Shown piece after piece: positions 24,381 through 35,200 of a DNA stretch of 64,000 nucleotides (the first letter of the stretch is position 1; every line of letters starts with the position of its first letter). The translations under genes and the position numbers were made by a program. The notes beneath the pieces are model-generated. The model was not told the origin of the DNA. It worked only from the letters and a program-made list of their open reading frames with translations, and made no database searches. Source of the stretch: Neurospora crassa OR74A (lineage: Eukaryota; Ascomycota; Sordariomycetes; Sordariales; Sordariaceae); the NCBI RefSeq assembly GCF_000182925.2, contig NC_026504.1, forward strand, positions 3,596,001 to 3,660,000, given 5' to 3'.

Positions 24381-25473
24381 GGTGTCTGGGCCTTGTCGAG
24401 ATTTTGCCGGTAAGAAAGCGATGCGATCGGAGGTATCGAATGTAGAGAGAGGCGCTGCTCTCTTGAAAGGAACAATACCAACGAAACTGTACTGCCCCGG
24501 TCTCGAACGACTTGAGAGGATGGAGGGTAGGTAACTGATGAAGCCGGAAGAAGGACGACGACGGAACATCTACGTAGGCTTGCGTCAGTACTTGATCAGC
24601 AGCATTAATGGAAGACGAGAAACAGATGGAAATCTGGGCAAAGCGAAGAGTCACACTCGAAACCGCGAGAGTTCTCGGGAAGGCAAGCCTACACGTCTAG
24701 GGCGGTGAGTGCATGGGCGTCACCTGCAAGGCAAGGCACGACCAACAAGGCCTGAAAAAGAGCATTCAGGCTCTGAGAGATATCAGTTGAGGAAGCAAGA
24801 AAACAAAGATTGGAAGAAAAACACGCGCAGACTCTGTAGTGTGTATTGTTTAGACTGCCAGTTCTTTGTCTGCGACCGTCTTTCAAGAGCAGTGACTGGC
24901 CATCACCGGTGATGCGTGGAAACGCTGTGCGAATTTGGGCACAATGATTAGTTGAATTTGGTGATGATGTCTAGTTCAAATCGGTGGGTGTTGAACGAGA
25001 GTTAGACGGAGAGGGATTGCTAGGAATCCGAAAGGCGTCATGACGGAGGTACTAGGGTAATGTCCCGCACTAAACCAGATTCAGTTTGCAGCCACTCCCA
25101 AGACACTCCTTCCCTATGATTTTCTCAAGAACCAAATCCTCGCGCACACATCGGCCGCATTTTGAACTTTTGTGGCGCAATCCATTCTCCCAATTTTCGA
25201 GACCTTTCCATCGCTGAGTGTGCCGCTTTTTGGAGTGCATTTACCTCACTCCGCACAGGCGCATGCCTCCCATTCCTCCATAACCCCCCCGCAAGAGCTT
25301 CCAATACTCAGACATGTGGCCTGGCATAGAAGCACACGTCGGTCTCAGAAATGATCAATCTAGGGTCGATGGATTGTGTAGTAGAGGTAGTATGGCATGA
25401 CCCAGAGAGATTACCCTTGGTCGAGAACATGCCATAAAATAGGTTAGTGATCCCTAGCAACGTGATGTCCCGT
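24381..25473. other. Intergenic region
   Basis: No gene supported between the degraded paralogue and the next 2EXR-like gene. Short open frames here share no motif with the family. Confidence 0.5.
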
Positions 25474-26407
25474 CTAGATCCTGTATGCTAGTGATTCGGC
25501 CCACAGGGGATTGAGGCAGCCAAGATGCTGTTCAATGATTTGGTGAGGTGGCTCTGCGTCCTGTTTTGTTGTTGTTGTTGACTTGTTGTTAGCATCGACC
25601 ATTATTCTGGTGAGAGGTCTTTGTCGCAACCATGCAACGCAGATGAAGTGCGGAGAGAGATGGTTTGCCCTAGAAGAAGAAAAACGTGTTCTTAAAGGTT
25701 GAGAGAAAGAGGGACTTTGAACGTACAGGCTTCGCAAGGCCGTCCACCAACGCGCGGAACCAGTCGACACTGTTCCAGAGATTCACGAGCTCTAGCCTGT
25801 CGGCCACGAAAGTGACGAAGGGCTTTTCTAAGTTGGCATTGCGTCGAGCCAAACTGACAGCCAGACGGCGCATAGCATTGACAGAGTAATGCGCGCCCTT
25901 CCTGTTCTCCAAGTCAGGCCCATTGGGGAGGATAATTTTCAACGTCTTGAGCTGCTTGAGTCCTTCCAACCATCTCAGGGTCGTAAGTCGATGCTCATAA
26001 TTCTCGGGCCAGTATAGGCTAACATGCTGCAAATGGTACTTAAGCAGAAAGCTACTCTGCATCTTGGCCATGACCTGGACATTGTGCAATGAGTAGCCCT
26101 GCATCTGCGTGTTCCAGCGGAAATACGCTTGGGTGCGGTGAAAGAACTCGGAATAGGCTTCAACCCTCATCTGGTGAGACACGGCACCCAATTTTACCAC
26201 AAAAGAGAGCTGCTTCTTCAAATAAGCAATTCGCAACTGACCGCTCTTCTTGATCCTGTATAGCTCTGGGTCGACGCTCCATGCCATGCGGTAGATGATG
26301 AATCTGATCTCGGGCGGAAACCGTAAGAACAGAAGCTTGGATGCGGGTTTGTTACCATCTCCAGCCGCCTTAAGAGAGATCTTCCAGGCCTTGTCAGAAG
26401 AAGACAT
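25474..26407 (-). CDS. 2EXR/F-box-like family protein
   Basis: Protein of 255 residues from exons 26407-25727 and 25560-25474 (- strand). It begins close to the conserved block: LLFLRFPPEIRFIIYRMAW, then YLKKQLSFVVKLGAVSHQMR and EAYSEFFHRTQAYFRW, then LRWLEGLKQLKTLKIILP. The terminal exon has 28 codons plus stop and contains IIEQHLGCLNPLW. The 166-nt intron has a GTACGT donor and a GCTAAC branch; the acceptor is chosen as the CAG after the CAA/ACA tract because it keeps frame and gives a terminal exon of exactly the paralogue length. Function unknown; the LPxEIR..IYR start is the hallmark of F-box-like/2EXR fungal proteins. Confidence 0.75.
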
Positions 26408-28084
26408 GATACAAGAGAGCTGTCGCAGTGATTTGGGGTGTCAGGGGGCAAGAATCAACTGAATCAGAGCGTCAGTACGTCGGCTTCTTCTTAAATACTG
26501 ATGAACCCGTACCTCTGGTCAAACCCCACGTCGCTTACACCTTTGGCCTTGGACGCTGATCCGAGGAAATGGAAGAAGAAGAAGCGAAGTCTTTTATGTA
26601 CACGAAGAGCGAGCTGTAAATCTCATTCACCTGCAGCTTCCATCCACAAATGGTTTTTTTTCACGGATATGGTTCAGGTCCAGGTTCCTTTCAGGTTCAT
26701 GTTCGTGGTCTTGGCTTGGCTTTGAGACCTTTACAAGGTCGTGGGTACACAGTCCCGTACTTTTCTTATCCATCTAACCTCCTGTTTTTTTTTCTTTTTC
26801 TTTTTTTTCTTTTTTCTTTTTTTTTCCCTTTTTGGATTTAAGTTTTGTTCTTCAACTTCTTTTCCTCAGTTCAGGTCAGCCATTAGGGAAGCAACCTATG
26901 CAAAAACCATCGAAACAAACATCTTGCGCAGAACATTCAACTTCGCTCAAAGAGATTCCTGATACATCTGAAATACACTTCATCCTAAAAAAGCACTGGA
27001 AACAGGGCGCCGAAAAGATGATGCGTGTGCACGTGTAGCAAATATTGGTGATCGGAAGGAGAGGGAGATCCGGAAACTCGGGCCTGACCCAGCTCAAGTA
27101 CTGGGATGGGCACCAAGGCCTGGTATTCATGGACCTCCACGAACTAGCTGTAGACTGTTGCACAATGTGCTGGAACCTCTGGTTTTCTGTATCATTCCTT
27201 TCCCAAATTTCCTTGATCTCAAAACCACCGAACCCTGAATGTCCTTCTGATGCATTAGGTCCCTATGTTGCAGCCATGAACTGGATTTTGTCAAAATCAA
27301 CGAGCATAGGACATGATGATGGGCGAATCAGAAATTCTAAGAAAGCGACTAGCTCTTGTACAAAAAAAGAGCTTTAGCAGTCCCTTTCAAAACTCCTCCT
27401 AAGGATGACGCCCCCTCTTGCCTTCTTTCACCAATCAAGAAAGTGCGTTGCCATCGTGACTTCCAGTTCCAAGTGGAATGTGAACACCCCCAAAGAGCAA
27501 CACTGCTCGCCCGGACCCCTCAACCTTCCATCCCAACTTTCATCCCACCACCAACACTCCGTCGGTCCCGAGCCGTATGCTCTGATAGGTACCCTTCAGC
27601 ATAACCAATCATTCTCCTTCCTCTACAGTGTCAGAGGGTAGATATACTACTTCTACCGCGCCAAATTCCATCACCAAGAGGACTGGACAAGCCGGGCCCC
27701 TGGGTCGGGTGGTATAGCGGTTACGGATTTGGACCGGATTGGGACCCGTTCCAAAGCTGCTGCTGTAACGCGTTCGACTCACGGGTGAGTCCTCTTATCT
27801 TCTCCCACTTTTTTTTCTTTCTTTCCTTTCTTTTTTTCTTCTCTGGAAATCCAATCCTTCCCTTTTGTACAATCAGATCGATGTGACTACCTACCGTATG
27901 TACTACGTGTGTGTAGTTCCTTCCTCTTCCACCTCCCAGGAATCCGAGCCACTCATTAACTAGCCCGACACCCGATCCTTTTTTCTGGTATCGACAACCT
28001 CCTGAGCAGGTGTAGGTATGCAAATATTTTCCATAGTCAGTCGGCAAGAAGGGTCGGGTCCGGCCTCAATAAAGCTAATACCAG
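26408..28084. other. Intergenic region with pyrimidine tract
   Basis: No gene supported. A T-rich pyrimidine tract lies at about 26783-26831. A tRNA-like stretch near 27702-27795 was examined and rejected. Confidence 0.5.
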
Positions 28085-28260
28085 GCTTCCAACATCTCGG
28101 CCGCGTCCTCCACCAAGAGTAGAAAGCACCAAGGTGCTGCTCAATGCGCTACGACGGCGGTTCGGGTTTCTAGTGTCAGCTTTTCTGTGTGAATACTAAC
28201 CGAAGCCAAAAGCTCTAGCGCGCCAGGACGTGACTAGACCCTCAGATATATCAGCAAGAA
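28085..28260 (-). pseudogene. Orphan terminal exon of a 2EXR-like paralogue
   Basis: On the - strand from 28148 the sequence reads RIEQHLGAFYSWWRTRP, closely matching the IEQHLG...W signature of the family's terminal exon. It is preceded by a plausible intron end (GCTGAC branch, CGTAG) and a GTTAGT donor near 28200. The frame runs past the usual stop position, and no LPxE body was found upstream before 29 kb. I infer a fragment left by an otherwise lost family member. Confidence 0.45.
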
Positions 28261-29137
28261 TTTTCCACTTCCTGTTTTCAGCGTTGATTCCGCCGTGTGT
28301 TTCCAGTGACGGGATTCTCGGATAATGTTACAGCCCTCCGATCCTCCGAAGTGGAATCACGTATAGCCACGAGTGTCATGGAATAATTTGTAGAAGATCT
28401 CACTCCTCCCCGTGCCTGTAGGCGGGATTTGATGGATCGATTTTTTGCATTTCGCGATAGATCTTGTTACCTGATTTTGCTGAAAGGCGTAGCAAGGGAA
28501 AAGTCTTGGTGTTTTGGTGGGATGAAGACTTGGCGATGAGTTGTTTTGGAAGATTGTAGTTCGTGGGTATGCATGGAACGATTGAGGTGAGAGAAAAGGA
28601 GCGATGATCGCGATATAGGGAGGAAGAACTGAAGGAGGCACAACATTATATAGAATGTATATCGGAAGGAGGATGGGTTTCGCTGGTATATATATCATTC
28701 TGTGATCTACCGCGCTTAATTCGCTTTCTTCGTGTCTTATATCCCCCGACCAGAATCTTGTTCAATACCTGTCCCTGAGTCCCAAACATGGGTACCGTAC
28801 CAGCAAATTCGTTAAAGCAAAGCCCATAATTCCTCGAAGACGCCGCTTGTTTGTAAATGCACCAACAACAGACGTCGGGTTGAACAGATCATCTAATCCT
28901 CCTGTCGTGACCTGAAAAAGAAATAATTTCTTGGAAACAACGAGATTCCAAAATTTCGGGTGGGCAACCAAGTTGGCATTAGGCAAAAAGGCTCGTGACC
29001 TGGATTGATTTAGAAAAAGTACCCTGAAGCTGTGCGCCAAGGTCTGTTCTAGAACCAGATATCAGCGGCTGTCTAGGAGCGAGCATGAAAAGGGACAATG
29101 GACATTTACCTTAGTGATATGACGGATCATACCATGA
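28261..29137. other. Intergenic region
   Basis: No gene supported. Frames open on the - strand here have no family motif. Confidence 0.45.
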
Positions 29138-30066
29138 CTAGATTCTGTCGGATCTGTTCCACAACCAACGAGGGTTGAGACACCCCAAGTGTTCCTTGAT
29201 GGCCTGGCAGGGAGGTTCGGCACCCTCAAGAAGCTGTTAGACTCTGTGGTAATTCGTATATGGCAATAACTGTTCTCTTCGAAAAGTATCAAGGGGGAAT
29301 GATGAACTGAATCCGTCCGAAAGAAAAAAAAAAGAAGAAAAAGAAAATACATAAAGGAGGGGGGTGGGGGAATTACCTTGGGCAGTGTCACCAGACTCTC
29401 AAATTCCTTCATGAACTTTCGAACCAGACAGCGCTCGCTCAATCTGGAGAGTAGATATTCTGGGTTGTCAAAGTGGTAGGGATAGTCTTCAAACTTTATG
29501 GTCGCCTTCTCTAGTCCGCGTAAATTTGACAAGCTCAATAGCACCTGCTTCTGTCTGTAGCTGTCGCCGAAGTAATCGCCCCGCACATATCCCCTTGGAA
29601 TAACGAGTTCAAGCGTTTTGAGCTGCTTAAGACATTGTAGCCAGTATAATGCTTCCATGGGTGAAACATATTCCCCTTTGTGGACTTCTTTATCAGCCCA
29701 GTGGAAGCTCACATGTCTCAGGTGAGCCAGGAGTGTGGGAGAGCTTAAGATGAGTTCTTTGTAAGAATGATTATGTCGCGTTTTGGAACCACTACCGTCG
29801 TAGTCCCACCGTAGAAAAGCTTGAGCATGGTGGAAATATTCATCAAAGGCTTCGGTCCGCATTTGCTGGCAGATGGCGCCCAACCTCCCAATTGCTGTAA
29901 GCTGTTGCTTCAGGTAGGAAGTCGTCAGTTGACGAGTGCCCCTTTTTGTGTGAGGCTTGGGATCAACCTTCCAAGCGTGGCGATAGATCATGAGCCTGAC
30001 CTCGAGCGGAAGACGGAACAGCAGAGGCTTGGAGGTTTGGGGGGAGGAAGGCATGGTGATGGACAT
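29138..30066 (-). CDS. 2EXR/F-box-like family protein
   Basis: Protein of 258 residues from exons 30066-29377 and 29224-29138 (- strand). Conserved features in order: LLFRLPLEVRLMIYRHAW near residue 20, YLKQQLTAIGRLGAICQQMR, EAFDEYFHHAQAFLRW, HVSFHWADKE, LYWLQCLKQLKTLELVIP, NLRGLEKATIKFED. The terminal exon contains IKEHLGCLNPRW. The donor is GTAATT after CCCAAG. The acceptor is less certain: TTGAG, 12 nt after the CTAAC branch, yields 28 codons like the paralogues; the AACAG ten nt earlier gives a frame-shifted boundary three codons longer, and a later CCAG is also in frame. An in-frame second ATG (Met5) follows the first. Function unknown. Confidence 0.75.
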
Positions 30067-30994
30067 CTGAGAGGTTAACGATCGGCGATTGAACTTTTGG
30101 CGATCAACTGCGCCAGATTGTTAGCATATCAGTCAAAATAAAGCTCACTTTCATGTTTGTGTCCATTACCAAGTATCAAGCTTCGCGTAGATCGGCGCCC
30201 ATGATCTGGACTCTGAATGATGCCGTTGGAAACGAAGATATTGGTGATGATGGTCAGTGGTTCCTGTGTTAGTTGGAGTGGAGAACCTGATGCAGTCGTG
30301 AAAATGACAAATCCTGGAGGTTGGAAGATTGGGAAAGAATGGGCCGCAAGAAGGATGTACGAGAAAGAAATATATGCGATATATGAAGGATTGAGATGGA
30401 AAGAAGAAGCCTCAAACGCAAACCAAAAGTAACAACTATCAGATGAAGTATCTTGCAGGCTTCAAACACTTAGACACTTTTCCCTTTCCAAGCAGTCATA
30501 TCCTACTTGATCCCATAAGTCCCAGATAAGTGCCAGTGTTGGGTCCGTAACTGCGGGTATGCGATCTTTCCCCTCGACATTATCATGATCTAGCCAAACA
30601 CCATCTCATCAGAATTGAACGATTTTTTCAGGACGAAGATATTGAGAAAGAATAAAGCAAAGCAGTGAATAGAAAGAAGAAGATGAAAAACGGATCAATG
30701 GACAAAAGGCACTGCTTAGAGGAAAAAAATTTAAAAAAATTTCGGAAAGCAAGGGTAGAGGTATGATTACTTGGTTTATCAGTAAACAAGAGCCTGCTAA
30801 ACACTTGCCGCTGAAAAGCCCTCGCTCCATGCCCACAGCGCTGGAAGGTGATGAGTATAGTAGCGATATATCAGACCCAACACTCTAGACAGCTGTTAGC
30901 AAGAGAAAGAAGTTTCTTGGGTGTTGTCCCTTCAGGGGGGGGTCAAGAGCAAATGTCGAATGCAGATGAAGAAGAAGAGATACCTCGGGCGATG
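30067..30994. other. Intergenic region
   Basis: Promoter side of the preceding - strand gene. No other gene is supported. Confidence 0.5.
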
Positions 30995-31374
30995 TTACGA
31001 GAGCCTCAATACACTCCTCGAAATCTTCAAACTGAAGTGAATGATATTTTGGCTGAACCTCGCACTGGTTTCCGGTTGAAGTTCGTACTTGATGATAACT
31101 TTCTCAAGACCGCGCAGATTCACTAGTCCTAGATATGAGTAGTCAGTAAACCATGGAAACTGACCATATTGTCCATACAATGAGGGATCGTCACGCCGCG
31201 GCTCCAAGAGAGCGCATTCGACCGTCCTGAGCTGCTTGAGAACTTGTAGCCACCGAAACGCTTCATTTCATGGGCGGCAGTTTCCTGCAAGCCCTCTCTC
31301 AGAATGGACACAAGGTAGGTCCAGCTGATCTGATGGAAAAAGAGTGAACCCACTGCAAGTCCCTCCATCCTCAC
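30995..31374 (-). pseudogene. Partial 2EXR-like paralogue
   Basis: The - strand carries NLRGLEKVIIKYELQPE, almost identical in pattern to NLRGLEKATIKFEDYPY of the neighbouring intact gene, and just upstream a stretch reading FRWLQVLKQLRTVECAL, matching LYWLQCLKQLKTLEL. These two pieces are in different frames with stops between, and I could not find the LPxE N-terminus or the HLG terminal exon. It is a decayed relative of the gene at 29.1-30.1 kb. Confidence 0.6.
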
Positions 31375-31381
31375 CAGCCAG

Positions 31382-31455
31382 CCATAATCTCGGGTTCAAG
31401 GCACCATTCGCCTTCCGAGTTAAGCACCCAACAGAGGATAGTTGAGGATAGGTCC
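31382..31455 (+). pseudogene. Possible 5S rRNA gene relic
   Basis: The stretch contains AAGGCACCATTCGC, then CTTCCGAGTTAAGCACCC, then GATAGTTGAGGATAGGTCC, in the order and approximate spacing of the 5S rRNA loop-B/C region, the internal box A (AGTTAAGC) and the TAGTA-GGTGGG-GACC region. The 5' and 3' stems are not recognisable and no clean T-run terminator follows. Dispersed 5S genes and pseudogenes are known in Neurospora. This rests on pattern memory, so it is tentative. Confidence 0.3.
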
Positions 31456-32275
31456 AATCATGGACACATCGCTCCTTCCACTCCGCCAGAATCTACTTAC
31501 CTGTGCAAAGATCAGTAGTGTAGTGTCCATCTTCACCGCTGTGGTGGGGTGGAGTGCGGGTGCACCTTGATGTCAACAATGTTGAGAAACGGATACATCT
31601 TGGACATCCATCAACCTCAAGATATCGCTGCAGTTTTTGACTAACTGAACGGAGCTCGCTATCATGGCAGAAGATTAAACGGGGTCACATTTGATAATGA
31701 TGTGGAAAGCAGAAGGATCTTTGATGCCCGAACTCCTGTTGGCAGTCAGAGCAGGTTAAATGGTGGCACTTGCCATTACGTGAACAATATCTCCCTTCAA
31801 AGAAACGGCAAAAAGTGGAATGGGTAAGAATGGACTTGACAAAATTTGACAGGGATACCTTCAAGGTACGACGAACAAGTTCTTTTTGAGGGCAAGAACA
31901 ATCACTACCCAATCAGTCTCCGTCCACTGCTACCGGTTCTCCTTCTCGGCATTTGTCCTGGACTGTCACATCTCTTCTTCGGCAAACTGAAGCAAGAATG
32001 ACTTCGAAACAAGCAGAAAAACCGGGAGGAACACGCCATTTTGCGAGTCCGATATGCTTTTCAATTTCCCACTCTCTCATCTTCTTTGTGTCCGAACTCC
32101 ATTTCTATCATACCACAGAGGTTTTGTTGAGCTTGTACCGCTTTTTCATCTTTAACTTGTACTTCAAACAACCAAGCAAGGACAAACAAAGCTTTGAATT
32201 ATCCACAAGAACCACTACATATGGATAAATCAAACATTCACAACACACCCTCCGTCCATCGTTGTAAATACACCA
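31456..32275. other. Intergenic region
   Basis: 3' side of the Cid1-type gene. No gene supported. Confidence 0.5.
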
Positions 32276-35200
32276 TCAAGCATCACCACCACCACCACCA
32301 CCACCACCACAACCCTCCTCCTTCCGAGCCTCCCCAACAACCTCTCCTCTCCAAACCCTTCCATGTAGCCCATCCAACAACTCATCAAACTCTTCCCTCT
32401 GCTTCTTTTTTCCAGCCTCCAGCACATCCTCCAATAGGTTTTCCTCTTCAGGCACTGGCACCTCTCTACCTCCAATCTGCAGTCCCTGTCCTTGTACCTG
32501 CAGCCTCCCGGCATTCCTGATGATTCTCCAAGCCCTCCTGAACTCGTCCCGAATAGCAACGATGCCACTGTGCGTGACGGTGCGGGCGACGTTGTGGTCG
32601 AGCTCGAAGGGGTCTTCGATGGCAAAGAGGTAACGGTAGCGGACTTCTTTGAGTTCCACATCCGGTTTCGGTTGTTGAACTTGCTCGGTAGAAGGGCCCG
32701 TCGGGGTGGGTTCTTCGGTCGTAGGAGCGGGAGGGGCAGGAGCAGGGAGAGGGGAATGTGCTGGAAAGCCTGGCGGAGGGGCGAGACCTGGCGGAGGTGC
32801 CATACCAAGGGGAGCACCACCGGCAAGAGGAGCAGCTGGTTGTTGTTGTTGTTGTGGTTGTTGTGGCTGCTGCGCCGACGGGGCAACGGTAGAAGGCACA
32901 CCCGGAGTCGACTCCAACACCGTCTTAGCGCCTGTCCACCCCTTTTCTTGCTTACTGAGAATTCCGCCCTGCGTGCGAAGGCTGATGACATCTCTGCCCC
33001 AATCGAAGCCTCTGCCGGGCAGTGTAGACAACGAGCCATTCTGGGCGTAGTACTCGAAGAACCCACGGAGGAGATGGCCAATGGAGTCCCGGTTCTGGTT
33101 GATCATGCCCATGGCCGCTAGACGCTGGATCTCCTGATCATCGCGCCAGAAATGCACGTTCTTACCTTTGCAAAAAGCTACGTCGTTCAGCTGCTCTGGC
33201 GTGAGGTCAGGAGGAAGAGGTGGGGCAAGCTGTTGCAGGTTTGGGCAGACGAAGGGCTTGACGACATTGATCAGGTAATGTAGCACCATCAGAACGTAGC
33301 CGTAGCTGCTGAGTGTGCCGCGGTAGGGGGAGTTGATGCCGCGAACCTTGGCCCAGTGCTTGACGAAGAGAACCATGGGCCGGACGCGCGGGTCGCAGGA
33401 CGAGTAGCAGCGGAGAAGATGAGTATTGTGCATGGCGAGGTGGGCGGAGAAGTTGATATCGCACTGGATGCCTACACCGGACTTGGGAAACTCGAAGCGG
33501 TCGCGGTAGGGATCGCGGGGTTGGTTAGGGCCCATGGTTGATGGGTCGCCGATTGAGCGGATCTGGGAAATGGTTTCGATGAGGTCTGGGGACAGAGGGG
33601 TCTCGAAGCCGCACTCGAAGGGCTCGACCGAGGACCTCACTATAGGTCCCCGGAGGAAAGCGATGTACGAGCTGATTTTGTCTTCTGTGTCCTTAGGATA
33701 TAGATTTCTCCCGAGACAATGCTCCAGGTCATGAGCGAGGTGGTAGCTCATGTGTCTCTTTCCAATCGCGTGGAAATTGGAATATCCAACACTTTCCGCG
33801 TATTCCTTGACTGCCTCCCGTATGGACTCGTCTTTGATGCCGTCGATGTAGCGGCGCGAGATGAGGGTAATCGCCTCTCTCCTTTCATCAGCCGTGTCAT
33901 TTCCAACCAATTCTTCCACCAACTCCTTCGCCCTGGCGCAATACTGCGCAGTTGACTCGTACTGCCCCTGCGACAAGAGCATGAGCTGGATGGAAGGGAG
34001 CCCTCGCAGTTGATCAGCCGCCCGCTTCAGGTCCCTGTCATACCCGAGAGGATCGGCGCTACAGTTGGGATGGTCTTGCAGGGTCTTCCACCTGTTTACG
34101 CATATCTGGCCTCGCGCTTCCTTGTCCGCGTCCTTTTCGGTGATTTGACGAGACTCCCACATCATCACCATCTGCTCGCCCTCGACTTGCGTGTACACGC
34201 CCTGCAGAGTGCGGGGCTGGTCGGGTCGATACTCAAGATCGTAGCGATCCAGAGACTTGTAACTGAACAAACGGTCGCGCAGCTGGCGATCCTCGAGCCC
34301 CTCTACGAATGCTAAGCAAACTTGGTTCAACTTTTGGAAGTCGGCTGGGGAAAAGTGGTTGATCGTTGAGTTGGTTAAATCGCGTCCGCCAAGACTTCTC
34401 AAGTAACCTTTCGTTGTGCCGTAATAGGAGTTTAGGGTTTGATTCAAGGCTTGGTAGAGTTTGAACTCTTTCTTTTCTGTGCCGTTGTCGTCTTGGTTGC
34501 CTTCTTCGTCATGGCGTTCTTTCTTTGGCTGATTTTGCATATCATCTTTCTGCCCTTTCTGCTGCTTCTGCTGCTTCTCATCCACTGCAGATGCATGACC
34601 GCCTGCCGGCTCATCAGCCTCGTGCTCGTCATCTTCGGCTAAATCAAGCTCTGGATCGTTGATCTTTTCGCCTTCTCCCTTATCTGACATGTCCCTCTCC
34701 CTCTTCAGATGCTCCTCCACCAGATCATCGTACAAGCTCTTTGGCGGCTTTTCGCAGACTTTGATGATGGGCACTCTGGTCTTTGAAAGCAGGCGAGCGG
34801 CAAGTCCAACTTCGAGAAACGCCTTTTCAATCAGCCGGGGGATTGGAGAGCCTGGCGCATCTGGCTGCAGGCGTGAGAGAGGCGACAAGAGACCCAAATC
34901 CATGTCAGCGGCCTTGGTAGCAAACCCAGAAGCAAGACTGCCGAAGCACCGGAGCTGGACGCTCTGAGGAGGAAAGTCGTAGAAGCCGTTCTGAGATTGT
35001 TCATACTGGGTGATGACGGCCTGGGCAAGTGCCTCGATCTTTTGGCGAAAAGTCTCGTTCTTAACGATGTCGTCGTATTCGATCTGGGCATTCGCGATGA
35101 TGGTTGCGCATAGACCCTCAAGCATGTCGGTCTGTGCCTTGAGCTGTTCCGGCCGGATCTGGGGTTGCCTGCCGGGGTTCCAAAGCGCACCCCCTCTGGA

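Noticed and set aside
27702-27795. tRNA-like stretch with a box A-like TGGTATAGCGG, a box B-like GTTCGACTC and a T-run about 25 bp later
   Set aside because: The acceptor, D and T stems do not pair in any register tried, and the box spacing would need an odd intron or variable arm. It may be a decayed tRNA but cannot be supported.
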